Assembly (NCBI GenBank): GCA_037178675.1
Contig: JAYMGJ010000820.1
Location: 1-27,815, forward strand
Reading direction: 5' to 3'
From: Scleroderma bovista
Lineage: Eukaryota; Basidiomycota; Agaricomycetes; Boletales; Sclerodermataceae
DNA: 27,815 nucleotides
The notes beneath the pieces are model-generated. The model was not told the origin of the DNA. It made no database searches and saw nothing but the letters and a program-made list of their open reading frames with translations. Shown one piece after another: positions 10,357-22,136 of the stretch; positions within the stretch are counted from its first letter, which is position 1, and each line of letters starts with the position of its first letter. The translations under genes and the position numbers were made by a program.

Positions 10357-11325
10357 ATGTCTCTCGATACCCAAGGCATTCTTGCAGCAGTAACTTTGGC
10401 CATATATCTTCCCGTCTTCTTCTTCGCCCTCCGCATTGCCTTGAAGTACAGGAGACATGGTTGGATACTACTTGTCCTATTCTCATTGAGTACGTGTTAC
10501 TTTCACCCACATCTTGTACATTTGTTAAACATCACACAGTACGAATCGTCGGAGGGGCACTCTTAGTGGCAGCAGAAGAAATCCGACCAGCTGTGACTGG
10601 TCTCTATATAGGAGGTTATTCCTTGGAAGCATCTGGTCTATCACCACTGTTGCTTTGTACCCTTGCCCTACTCCACATGACGTCCGTGTTCTCCTGCTAC
10701 TCTTTTGATTTGCGAATCTGACTGTTTTAACAGAACCCAGACGCAGGATGGCCATGAGAAATATGGACTCATGTTCAGAATTGTACACCTTCTGGGAATT
10801 GCTGCCCTAACGCTGACCATTGTCGGCATTTCGGAAACTAGCCCTAGCTCGCAGTCGTCTTCTGAGACGATGCGTCGTATTGGTGTCCTTCTTTTCGCAG
10901 CGCTATATATCATTTTGGTCGCTGTCACCATCTCGCAATGGATACGTCACAAGCAGATCATGAGATATCGCAAGCAGGTATGTCATACTTTCAAGCTGTC
11001 TGTTCCCTTTAACTCACGGGATCAACAGCTCCTACTCGCTGTTTCTGTCGCGCTGCCGTTCCTCGCTGTCCGCACACTTTATAGCGTCCTCTCTACCTTC
11101 TCGTCGAGTACCTTCACGACCACCGGCACAAGTTCAAGCTCTAACAGTGATCTCGCCAAATTCAACATGTTTTCTGGCGAGTGGCAGATATACTTGGCCA
11201 TGGATATGATCATGGAATATGTCACGGTTCTCATTTTTATTTTTGCGGGCATCACTTTGAAGTTGGACCAGGACTACAAGTTACAGGAACACGATGAATA
11301 TCCTCTGTATCGGCAGGGGTACTAA
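10357..11325 (+). CDS. Seven-helix membrane protein, DUF7702-like
   Basis: Exons 10357-10489, 10540-10681, 10734-10977 and 11029-11325, all with GT-AG introns of 50-52 nt, give 271 aa. Seven hydrophobic segments can be read: GILAAVTLAIYLPVFFF; WILLVLFSLIRIVGG; SPLLLCTLALLHM; RIVHLLGIAALTLTIVGI; VLLFAALYIILVAVTI; LLLAVSVALPFLAVRTLY; and YVTVLIFIFAGITL. The conserved pattern (short N-terminus, helix 2 with RIVGG, GLSPLLL before helix 3, RTLYSVLSTF at helix 6) is what I know from the fungal DUF7702 family, whose function is unknown. A Ser/Thr-rich loop lies between helices 6 and 7, and the C-terminal tail is short and acidic. The start is the first ATG before helix 1. A receptor-like or transporter-like role would be speculation. 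Confidence 0.8.
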
Positions 11326-11929
11326 GCTGGACTTTCCGACGTGGTGTAGCATTAGACTGTTGTATCATAGGCCCACGGCAATGTCAAGTTACTATAGTAG
11401 CTATACAGATACAACCATTGTTGCTATATAATGCACCTGTTACATTACTTTGCATGTCAGACAAATGTCAGAGCTGCAGAGTCAAGCTCTTCCCATACTG
11501 CCTCAAGAGGCAGGCACAATTGGGTCTGGGAAGCGCTCCGGCTTAGTTGAGCTCCTTGTAAGATGTTCTTCTTTCCTCCAACTCTATACCCATAGCCAAG
11601 CCATCTGTAGTTGGCAGAGAGTTGCTCCGTTAAACTCGTATGTCCAGAAGCCGAGTGGAGGTTGACAACAAACCACTGGAAGTGACGAGTGCGGAGTTTT
11701 GAATGGATGCTTACATAACCAAATCGGGAATTGGCACTTGAAATTTTTGAGCTAGTGCAAACCAATAACCAAGTGTACAGTGCACAGGTCCACAAGGTGC
11801 AGTTACGTGCAAGTGTCATGCAGCACCAATGAGGGTATATAACTAATTGTACCTAGTGGGCTGGATGATGGAAGGATGAGACACTGTAGAATCCCCTAAC
11901 CAAACCCTCCGACTTGACAGATGCCCATC
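11326..11929. other. Intergenic region, no supported gene
   Basis: This holds the 3' flank of the membrane-protein gene, then sequence leading into the F-box fragment on the other strand. The minus-strand frame 11457-11819 has no recognisable motif. Confidence 0.4.
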
Positions 11930-12545
11930 GATCGTGATCTAATTTCCACAACCAGAAGAGACCTGACATACTACAGTGTATTGACCGATACGAGGAGCCC
12001 TATGGCAACAAATCGTTGGTCAAATACTATGTGGAAAACACACAAGGGTCGTGAGATGGATAGACCCATGCTCCAACAACACCAGCTGCCCTCGCTATGC
12101 TACCAACTTGGATTCCTTCAGAGCTGAAACACAGAAAAATGGCTATGAAGGAATTGTTGGTAAATGTACTGGACTACTTACCTCCAAAAGATATCACATA
12201 TGCAAGTATACCCCAATCATAATCCGATCTTGCAATAATCATCCAATGTATATGCTAAGTATGATCGGAGACGAGCGAGATTCTGGGGATTGAAAGTTGG
12301 TGATTGCAATAGATTAGTGGCCTGTGAGATGTCCACTACCTATCACAAACTTGATGACGGAACACGTTGGTCCCAACGCGCGACAGAGGATGCAGTACGC
12401 ACTATGGATAGAAAGGTTTCGAACTTTCGCCTATTCTTCGGGAGAAGAATGTGGCGATCGCGCTATGTGCTCGACACAGATCCTACACTGGAACTCTCCC
12501 TCCTGGTAGAATGAAGATTCACGGAAATTCTCTTGGTAGGTGAAT
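11930..12545 (-). pseudogene. F-box protein pseudogene fragment
   Basis: This is a degenerate, internally deleted copy of the F-box gene at 12886-14568. Its upstream part (about 12545-12245) matches the segment from the WKGELQRR region to SYLALTLDDY (14350-14060), with frameshifts and stops. It then jumps directly to the C-terminal part, where SEGIQVGSIARAAGVVG and a final FWLWK are readable (12125-11930). The intervening coding sequence, about 0.9 kb in the intact gene, is missing. The donor corresponding to the GC donor of the intact gene is an ordinary GGAG-GTAAGT here (donor G at 12181). The copy has no F-box start, so it is not expected to be functional. It most likely arose by tandem duplication followed by deletion. 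Confidence 0.75.
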
Positions 12546-12885
12546 GCAAGGAGCAACCGTAAAAAAAATAACACCTGGAACACAATACGCAATATTCTCA
12601 GCTGGAGTCACAATAAAATTATTATGGGTAGGACCTATGCACCTGAGGCGCCACTTCTCTGTCCAACTTGGACTTTATAATATTATAATTATGAGTTGAA
12701 CCCACGCACCTAAAGCACCCTTCTCAGTGGCAATGAAGTTCTTTCACTCAGTACATTTCTCATGAAAAAGAAAAAGCAAAGACTTATATTGCTACCGTGA
12801 ACTGCTGCCTTAAATGGCTCACAGACGGTCAGCACACAGTAGACAAGGACATGCAACCAAATCATGCAGGTCATATAAATGGCAA
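12546..12885. other. Intergenic region between the two F-box copies
   Basis: This AT-rich spacer contains a perfect 14-bp palindrome, TTATAATATTATAA, at 12675-12688. No gene is seen. Confidence 0.4.
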
Positions 12886-14568
12886 TTAACTGGGATTCGT
12901 TTTCCAAAGCCAGAACGGACCTGTCACAAACCATTATCACCAAACGGCAGTGTGGCATACCATAGTGTACTTACCAACAGGATCCACTATGGCAACATGA
13001 ATTTAGTCTGATCGGACCAAGTATAGAAGGGAGAACACACTAGGTTCGTGACGTGCACCAGTCCAAGTTCCAACAACACCCGCTGCACTCGCAATGCCAC
13101 CAATTTGTACTCCTTCGAGGCTGAAATGCAAAGGCAACTGGGTATAGAAGAATCATTGATGGGTGCACTAGATCACTTGCCTCCATTGTATACGCTGATC
13201 GGACGCAGAAGCCTTGTAACTCATTGTAAAACCCCGGAGAACCAAACAGGGGCAGTGACTCACGAATCGCCATCGCACGATTCCTTCAGGACTCATGTGC
13301 ACCGACCCGATGATTTTTGCTTCGTTTCCCCGCATACTTGAAGATGACCCTACGAAGTGCAGATTTGGATACCGAGGATCATTGGACCCGGGGAACTTGT
13401 ACTGGATCGGGACGCTACCGGGTTCTATAAGGTGTAATTCGATTTCGATCAGTAGAGTAGAGTCCCCAAATCGGACTGTCTCAAAGAATAAGCCGTGGTT
13501 CAAATAAGGGTTGCCGGTGATAGTCTAAAGAGCCATCAGCATCGGCCGCGAGTTGGCCACGAGTATCAAGTCATCGGCATAATATTCACATTGAAGGCTG
13601 ATGAAAAGAACATCAGACAACATATCATTGCCTTCGCAGTGGACGCTCACCGAACAGATCACTATGCAGTCCACCGGCGTGTTTGTCAGTCAATGTGTCG
13701 CCCAAGCAGGGCGCACGCACCGGTGGTCCATGAAGGAAACGTATCGCCTCCAGTTTCCTTCAATCCCTGCCCAGTCTCGCGTAGCACGAGTTGCGGCACC
13801 AGGTGCAGAGTACGCCCGTGTCGCTTCCAGCCCACAAGGGGGCCTTATATCTGCATACTCTGAAGAGAGTTCCGCTTGATTTGTCAATATGACGTTTACG
13901 ATACTCTCTACATGCACCCAATTCACGTCTCCAAGTTGTGTAAGGGGACCCCAATTATTATCCTTGCAATAATTGCCCATGTCGTACACGTAGCACCGAC
14001 ATTTGGCAACCAGTGACTTCATCTGAGCCATGCCTTCTGTGTCTTCTTCACCATAATCGTCCAATGTGAGTGCCAGATATGATCGCAGGCGAGCGAGACT
14101 CTGAGATCTGTTGTGGTAATTGAACGTTGGTGATCGCAACAGATTTGTGGACTGTAAGATGTCCACCACCCATAACAAACTTGATGACGGAATGCGTTCG
14201 TCCCCACGCGCGATAGGGGATGCAGTGCGCACTACAGACAGAAAAGTTTCAAGGGCTTCTGTCTGTTCATCCGGAGAAGAATGTGGCGATCGCGCTATCT
14301 GTTCGGCACGGATCCTACGTTGGAGCTCTCCCTTCCAGTCGAATGAAGGGCATTCACAAAAGCCTTCGTGTGTCTTTCGTGGGTCATCGAATGGATAGGA
14401 AAGGAAGAGCTCGCGCCAGAGGTACTGATCAGCGGAATGATAAACGAGGATGTGTGCTTCACGGCATATCTGAGAAAAAGCAGCCACATCGCGAGGACGA
14501 CAATGCGTAAGTACTTTCTCGATAATTTCTGGGGAAAGCGACAGGAGCCCATTGCGGTGGCGATCCAT
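12886..14568 (-). CDS. F-box protein with microexons and a GC-AG intron
   Basis: Exons: 13721-14568, 13651-13661 (11 nt), 13590-13597 (8 nt), 13264-13524, 13181-13212, 13041-13120, 12975-12986 (12 nt) and 12886-12920, giving 428 aa. Residues about 8-45 (LSLSPEIIEKVLTHCRPRDV onward) form the F-box, which would dock to Skp1 in an SCF ubiquitin ligase. The rest follows an agaricomycete F-box family I recognise: DWAGIEGNWRR, FMDHRDLFAFN, GSVHMSPEGIVRWRF, QWSLEGVQIGGIASAAG, TWTGARHE and GPFWLWK. The RDLFAFN motif is assembled only if both tiny exons are used, and the DPVG motif needs the 12-nt exon. The intron at 13121-13180 starts GCAAGT. Every join keeps the frame and restores a family motif, which is the main support for the model. 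It lies divergent, 292 bp away, from the prenylcysteine oxidase gene. The substrate is unknown. Confidence 0.82.
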
Positions 14569-14860
14569 GTCAGAGTGGTGGCGCGGGGGGTTCTACGTCC
14601 TTGGTAGATTGTAGTTGAAAGACGGCAAGCACCACTCGTCATCACACAAACCAATAAGACCACACACCTGGCAAACCCGGCGACTTCGCAAGGCCGTAAG
14701 AACTGAACACATTACCTAGTAGAACACTTGAGTGGCAATATGCTCGTCGAACTTCGTGTAATTGAATTGTAGGATCATGATATGATGATGGCAGAGTTGA
14801 TGGCTGTTTGGCCCGAGCGTTCATTCTATTGAAGTCACACAGTCGGCAACGGGGTCGACA

Positions 14861-16849
14861 ATGACGACCATGTCCTTGCCTACGAAACTCCTGCTACTTA
14901 CATTATTCATAACATCAACCGTCTGTCTTCAGCTTCCCTTCAAGCTACCGTTCTTCAAGCAGAAAGAAGCATTGACAACCGGCCAACTTGAACCTGATGT
15001 CGCCCCAAGGATTGCCATCATCGGTGCTGGTGCTGGAGGATCGTCTGCCGCTTTCTGGATATCCAAAGCCAAGCAAAGGTTTGGAATCGATGTAGAAATA
15101 GATGTCTACGAACGGGCTGCATACATTGGCGGACGTGAGTGCTCGTGTCTCCGTTCCAGGGGTGCTGCGCGTTCTCATCGTGCCATGGCGTCTAGGAAGC
15201 ACCACCGTATACCCTTATAATGACACCACGCTCTCTCCGATGGAACTGGGAGCGTCCATATTTGTTGAAGCGAACAAGAACTTGATGAGGGCGGCGAAGG
15301 AGTTCAACCTAAACCTAACGAATTTCATCGACGAATTCTCTGATACCGGCGTATGGGATGGAGAGAAGTTCGACATCCTGGTATGTACCGGAAATGATTA
15401 CCGGAAAATGCATTCAAGGAGTCTTTCACAGCTTGATGAGGGTACTTACACAAAGAGTTGGTGGACTACCTTTAAGGTGCTCTGGCGATACGGCTATTCT
15501 GCGCCAGTAAAAACACAGGCTATGTGAGTGCAATGCATGGATGGAACATTGGACACGCTTATTGTCCATTTCAAGTGTCAAGGACATGGTTGCAGAATAT
15601 CTCAGGCTGTATACCACGGAATCACCTCGCTGGGATGATGTCGCACACCTTGTCGAGACAATGGGCTGGACAGACTTTGTGAATTCAACAACTCTCGAAT
15701 ATCTGACCGCCAGAGGCATCAGCGAGATATGGACCAAAGAGATGGTGGAATCTGCGACACGTGTGAATTACGGACAGGTGTGCATTTTCAACCCACTGGC
15801 ACGTCGTTCTTTGACTCGTTTCATTCACAGAATGTCGACGGAATCCACGCCTTGGAGGGAGCTTGCTCGTTGGCCGCCAACAGTGCGTATAGCATATCCA
15901 ACGGAAACTTCCATATTTTCGAGAACTTCCTCAAGTATTCTGGCGCCAATGTTTATCTAAACACTGAGGTATGCCAACCCGAACAAAATATAATACCATT
16001 TTCACACTCTACGCAGATTAAGGACATCTTGCGTGTCCCTACCTCATCGCGGTGGATTGTTCACAGTTCTTCTGGCTCAAAAATTTATAAGGCCGTCATA
16101 TTGGCAGCTCCTTTCCACGACACGAACATTGTTCTTCCCTCAGACCTCGCTGAACTTGTCCCTCCACAGCCCTATGTACATCTACACGTCACCCTCCTCA
16201 CCACTCGCTCAGAGAGACCGAACCCCGAGTATTTTGGTTCTCCACCCAAAACCGAGATCCCCAAGGTGGTCTTAACGACGTATGAAGGTGCACGCGCTGG
16301 TGGCGTTGAGCCCGAGTTCAATTCGATTTCCTACCATGGTCAGATTGATAGGCCCGAGTCTGAGGACCAGCAACCAGAGTATAGGGTGAAGATATTCTCC
16401 AAGGAACGCATCTCCGACGAATGGTTGGAAAAGATGTTCGGAAACGTTGGGTGGATCTACAGGAAGGAGGTTTGTCTCATTCTTTCAGTGGTGTTTCATG
16501 TCATGACTGAATTTTTGCGGACTAGTGGGACGCATATCCGGTTCTACCACCTACGACCAAATTCCCCCCAGTGAAGCTCGACCAAGGATTTTACTACGTG
16601 AACGCATTCGAACCGTAAGTCGTGCGATATTCGCCATACAAGTTATCGTGTTGATAGAAACCGCGCTGCAGATTCATCTCTACAATGGAAACCGAGACCA
16701 TCGCTTCCCGTAATGTGGTTGACCTCCTCCTTCACGAGGAGTTTGGTAGTGGGTTGTGTGGCTCTCAGCTTTCCGGTCCTGAGATGGATAAAGGAAATAG
16801 CACTCATAATACAACGTCTGAGGACTTCGTGCTGGGCTGGGATTGCTAA
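14861..16849 (+). CDS. Prenylcysteine oxidase-like secreted flavoprotein
   Basis: Exons 14861-15134, 15196-15380, 15432-15523, 15576-15777, 15831-15968, 16017-16469, 16526-16614 and 16672-16849 give 536 aa; introns are 48-61 nt with GT-AG ends. Residues 1-23 form a signal peptide (LLLLTLFITSTVC core). A Rossmann FAD motif IAIIGAGAGGSSAAFW begins at 51, followed by a VYERAAYIGGR dinucleotide-binding segment, LSPMELGASIFVEANKNL, NVDGIHALEGACSLAANS and, near the end, PVKLDQGFYYVNAFEPFIST and ETETIASRNVVDLLL. This order matches prenylcysteine oxidase (PCYOX), which cleaves the thioether bond of prenylcysteines released from degraded prenylated proteins, giving cysteine, a prenyl aldehyde and H2O2 in the lysosome or vacuole. 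Potential N-glycosylation sites (NDT, NLT, NST, NTT) fit a secretory location. Use in prenylated mating-pheromone turnover is possible but not shown. Confidence 0.87.
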
Positions 16850-17244
16850 TGCATTTCGGCTCATCAATTCATAAATATCCAAGTGTAGAATCAGTATTCC
16901 TGATGGGAGGGAATGCAGGGGCCTGCTATAAGTACTAGCTATCCCATAATATGTATGGTATCAGTGCATGAGAAATGATGTGGACCGTTATTTGCTTACT
17001 TCAAACACGGCTTCTTCTATGCCAACTTATGCTGGTAGATAAAGATGGGTAGATGTCGATTTCTAAGGGCGAGAACGGATGACAAGCAGGACGATTCCTC
17101 ACCCCGTTCCTTGCTTCGTACTAGAGACTGCAATTCCTTAGAAACGGATACACGAAAGCATGCATAGTAAATATATACGAACAGATGGCCAAAGAACAGC
17201 CGACGAAGAAAATGGCGCTTCACGACTTCATCCCATCCATATCA
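16850..17244. other. Convergent intergenic region
   Basis: This 395 bp stretch lies between two converging genes and must hold both 3' untranslated regions. No gene or clear repeat is seen. Confidence 0.5.
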
Positions 17245-19642
17245 TTAACCCTTCGTCTCACCTCGCAACTCGTCACCTGACCGCTCATCCGACACAGAAC
17301 CAGCGCTTTCACTTCGGTGCCAAACAAATGGCTTTGCAACGCTGTACAAAGGTGTTGTGATGTTTGAGCCGGGCTCGAGAGAATCAGGAGGACATTGTAT
17401 GATCCTTGTGACGAGGTATCTGTTGGTGAGTCGGGGAGAGAACGAAGTCAACAATGACTTGAGGTCGTCATTACTTGGAAGTGACAGCATCAGTGGTCTG
17501 TATAAATCGAGAAGGTTGATGTCCGTGCGATTCCAGGCCATCACACGATCCATTGTAGATATTTTGTACCGCGTTGGGGTGATGTCCGCCATCAAAGAAA
17601 GCGAATCGAGATCAGCAAAGAGGTTTCCTTCTGGGCAGAATTCCTTGGAGTCCGTAAAGTGACCATAGTCCCCCAGCTGTTCTGGTAAGGCTCAAATATT
17701 ATATGAAAGGCATGTGTGCTCACTTTGATTCCATCGGATGCGGCTGAGAAATTACCGGGCATCCTGTTTATTTTGTAACTACGGTACTCCCTCGGCTGAT
17801 CGAATACCATGAGACCCCGCCAGTCACAACCGGGATCGTCTGTTCCCTAAATAAATAGTGATATCAGTACCAATAATGAGACGTGCATAAAAAAATACCC
17901 ACGTCAACATCGAAGGCTGTCCATTCACCTGATATGTCACCGAAACCGGGATCATGAAATACCTCAAGTTTAACTCCACACACCCTTGAGCTCTTCCACA
18001 TGACGGACGAAATCTGAAGGATCCTGGTTGTTTGAGGGAGACGGGTTTGCATAATGGAGATCCGACCATAGCGTTCAGTCCCAGAACGCGCATTAATCAT
18101 GTGCTGTACATGCTCTGGCATTCTGAACAGCATTTCAGAGTATTCACGCTCGGCATAGATCTGCCATGAAGGTCGCGGAATTATGCTAAATTCATCAGAA
18201 ACGACATGTATCCAGTCCCCGCCAAAATATTGTCCAAGGCCCACTACAAAACGATGGTTAGTTAGACTATTAGAATAGGCTTTGATGCAAAGGGGATTGG
18301 TGCTGGTCAGTGTAAGCGTGTCTCCTGAGAATGTCATTGGGTATGTGGCGCAGGAAGTGAAATCATTCTCAGTGAGTGCGCTATCGTCGATTTTGAATGT
18401 GGTGTTGCGATGCAGCGGATCTTGGTATCTGAGATAGACTTGACGGAACTGTGGAGGTCCCTCTGGATACACAGGGAACGGATACCTGTAATGATTGGAT
18501 TCCCACAAAGCCAAAGCGATCGTTACTGGTGGCTCCCATGAAGCATGGCGGCATGGCAGCCGGGCTCGGGAGAGTGTGCGAGAGTTAACAGGATGAAGGA
18601 GCATCCAAATCTGGATGCCGCGATTCGTGATCGGGAATGTGCCAAGTCGATCCTCGACAGAGTCCAGCTCTTCTTCGGGGACGTCCTCCTTGATATACCG
18701 GATGAATTCATCGGAGTCCATTAACTCCATTTCACCACAATGCCGGAAGTAGCTCGGGTCATCCGCAAGGATACTGCCAGGCTGCATATCATCTGGAGTC
18801 CAATCGCCTGGAGTCCATTCCCATGCAAAGATACTTTGGTCGTTTGATGCGCGGATGATCTCCAGCTGAAGACGGTGAAAGGCCTTCTTCCCCTCTCCAT
18901 ACAGCATCGGCATATTCACGTCCAGCAGACCCATCAGCGAATAAGCTCTGTCCTCGACTCGCGTCGTCTTCCGATTGGACGCCCACGACATGATTTGAGC
19001 AACGCACGGACGGTTCCCGCAAAGTCCCTGTGTCAATATATGCTCCGGGATTCCAGTGATGCCTACCAAGGTAGGTGCAAGCATTCTCTTGTCACCTATG
19101 TTTCGCCAATTCTTGTTGAAAAATTGGACGTTGCTTGGGGCTATCAGTTCCTGTAGCGTCCACCCACGTGAGAACCACTCCGGCCATCCACTGAAATCGG
19201 GATACATTTCATAGTTGCTCGCAGTGGGAAACCATGGATCGGGGACGTCGTGGAAGTACGCATAGCATACTTTCGCGTTTTCATACCACCGATACATGGA
19301 ATTGATGGCCTCGGATAGTTCTGCGCTGCTTCGCTTGTCGATACAGCAAGTGTCGACCCACAACCACTCGTATCCGTCTTTCTGAGCCTGCTTGCAGCTA
19401 TCGAGGATCTTTTGATAGCCATCACGCTGACGAATTTCATCTCTCTCCTCCGCAGCCATCTTCGCAAGTTCAACCATTTCCTCATAGTCCACTTCGTGTC
19501 CAACCCACCGATGGGAAAGAATCGCATACTCTGTTGCTTCGTCATCGCCGAAGTCAAGGATTTTGGCTCGACGATCCACGCGCTTTCCCTCTCTAATCGA
19601 ACTCTCCCTCTCAAGAAAAGCTTTTACGTTGATCAGGCGCAT
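17245..19642 (-). CDS. HET-domain (heterokaryon incompatibility-type) protein
   Basis: Exons 17903-19642, 17724-17846 and 17245-17676 (introns of 56 and 47 nt, GT-AG) give 764 aa. The start at 19642 (MRLINVKAFLERE) is chosen because basidiomycete HET proteins begin this way; the open frame continues 59 codons upstream without family features. HET domain, about residues 38-170: YAILSHRW, WLWVDTCCIDKRSSAELSEA, INSMYRWYENAKVCYAYF and FSRGWTLQELIAPS. Then comes the usual RVEDRAYSLMGLLDVNMPML segment (about 225-245) and a long C-terminal region without a recognisable domain; I see no NACHT, ankyrin or WD repeats. HET domains trigger cell death after fusion of unlike hyphae in ascomycetes; in basidiomycetes the role is mostly unproven. 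The last two exons are supported by frame and splice sites only, not by a motif. Confidence 0.88.
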
Positions 19643-22136
19643 GCTGCACCAGTGTGCATCAGTCTCGACGGGATCGTCAACAGTGAATGGTATCCATACC
19701 TCTTCTAATATTGATAGATTAAAATAGTAGACGTGTAGATGTGATGGTACAGTCAGGTGGGTTCTACCCTCGACACAGCGAACACGATTGATGGTGGTGG
19801 TGATGGCCGGGAATAACACGTGTTGTTTCTAGCCAAAAAGGTTCGCCATAACCGAGTAATTGAGCGTCCTATGAAATATGGGCGTCAACCACAACACCTT
19901 ACTGATCTCTCATGCGATTAATGAAAATAAATTACTTAGCCTTTGATAGACAAGAACGTATCGAATGAAGGACATCGTCACTCTCTTGTCCAATTTGGTA
20001 GAATGGCCGTCTGGATTCTTACACGAGTGACTATCCTTTGTCTCATCGCCAGTATCCATGATGGTTTTCCTACTTTTGAGACACTGACGAGCATATCCTT
20101 TTCGAGGGATGAAGGTGGATAGGTTAGCCATTTTCCCTTTAGTACTTCTCTTCAGTCTCCGGCTCGCGTCCTGCTCTGCTTCATCATTTAGGTCTTCAAC
20201 AAACTTACAGCTTCACTTCTTAGAATGCTACTAGACTAAGAAACATCAAGGAGAGTTCATGCAACAAACTTGAGACAAGGAATGGAATGAGAAAGGATCG
20301 TGGTCCGCGGACGTCGAAAAAAGTGACCCACCTCCAGTTACAGTGCCTTGTTACTGCGGCCAAGTGATAGTATGGATCATCTATGCTATGCGCCCATACA
20401 GAAGAATTAAATCAATTCTGCAAACATCAGCTGGACACGAAAAGACGAAACGACTCACTATAAACACGCGCAAGTCACGCAGCGACCCGGGAACTATTCG
20501 AAACATGCCTGTCGAGCCGTTAGACCCAGGCGTCGACGTGGGTGTATCGAATACAAAGTTACAAATGTCAGTCGAGCGCAAGAGACCTATCATAGAACAC
20601 GTGCCCAGACAAAGATATCGCAGACATTGCAAAGTCCGCGAGAGGGAATAGGGACGTTGAGGAACGTTGCCGTCAAATGTAAGCAGGGGATGGAGCGCCG
20701 ACGTGGCATTGGATGAGCTGCAGCCACAACCGGCCGGATGGCGAGGTCAAATGGCGTCCTTGGGACCCCAGAGGGCTCCATGGGTAGCCCAGATGACACA
20801 AGTAAGCCGTTGGGACTTGGTCTCTTGCTTTGACACACGTGTTGACATACTCCAGTTAGTTGCATTCCATTAACTCATCGCTGCCGCAGCTCGTCATGCC
20901 GTCTCCGTCCCCTTTTCGTTCGCCGCCGCGGTTGGTCCTTTTCAATGACCCTCCTGCGGTCGCCATCAACCTCCTCGATCCCATCGCGTGCGCTCTCGAT
21001 TCGCGGACTCTAGATTCTTGACTGGTACGTTTCTTGGTATGAACACCATCGATGTCCCAAACGCCGACCCGTCTTCATCGACTAGCAAGCTTTGGCGGCT
21101 CGATCTTGGCCGTTTCTCGACCTTCCTTGTTTCTTGTCTCTCATTCTGACGTTCTTGGATGTGTCTTCGTGCCATCTACGCTTTGCATGTTTCTCTCCCG
21201 GGTCGACGCGTATGCGTGGCTCTCGGAGCCATTCAGATCGTTTATGTGCCTTCTTGCACCTCCGGCATGCTCATGCCCACTCGCAGCTTCATCGCACTAG
21301 TTCGACGAGTTTGGTAAGTGCTTTTGCATTCTCGGATATATTTGGTGCATCTACACAGGTACGTGTTCGATGTGTTCGCATGGGTTCCGACGCCATTCGC
21401 GTCCCCCGCACACACTTTTGATGCATTTACACGTTCTCGTGATGCCATCTGACTCTGTCAGCACATCCTTGTGTACCGTTGGAACATTCGCGACGTCTGC
21501 ACGCCCGACTACACAGTCCGTACCACCAGCGTCTCGTCGGCTTGCACGCACGTCCCTCGGCGCGATCTTTGACTCGATCGACATGTCCACGAGCTCCCAC
21601 TGTCCGCTCGGTTCGTCTGCACGCATACCCAACGCGTTCGAAACATTCGCGTGGTCTTGCGAGTTTCGCGTATCACAGCCTACATGAGTACTCAGCATCC
21701 TACTTCCCACCAATGTCTCTGACTCTAATATCAGTGCTTGCTGACTGCTATGAAGCAGGGTTTGCACCGACGCACTCGGCATTCCTGAGTAGTATATTAC
21801 CGGCGTCTGGTTGACGCCATTGAAGGGAACGTGACATCAAAGGCAAATAAGCGTGTAATGATGTTTAGCAGCCAATGAGCAACTCAGATGACTGTCATAA
21901 ACGCTGAAGATGTGAAGGGTACAGGTTGAATCGCATACACAAATTAGTTTACATGATAATCACTCAATCACTTGGGTGCAACCCTCCGATTGTGGGGGTG
22001 GAGGGCGCCTTGAGTCACTTGGGAAACGATCCGAAGTGCTCAGTCACAAACCAGTTGGTACGCAGCCACCGTCGGTAAGATTTCTCAGTTTCTTGGTATT
22101 CCAGCTGCTATAACTGGTAGATACGATAGCGTCTCT
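19643..22136. other. Long intergenic region, CpG-dense in part
   Basis: This 2.5 kb stretch contains no open frame with recognisable family features. Short frames on both strands overlap heavily, for example at 20343-20873 and 21052-21814. From about 20880 to 21690 the sequence is unusually rich in CpG and is open on both strands, as expected for high-GC, stop-poor DNA rather than a gene. It must hold the promoters of the HET gene (left) and the F-box gene at 22137 (right). Confidence 0.45.

Noticed and set aside
19643..19819. 59-codon N-terminal extension of the HET frame
   Set aside because: HET relatives start at the MRLINV-type methionine; the extension has no family similarity.
21052..21814. 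Open frames on both strands in the CpG-dense block
   Set aside because: They are all explained by stop-poor, GC-rich sequence; none has a motif or a consistent splice structure.
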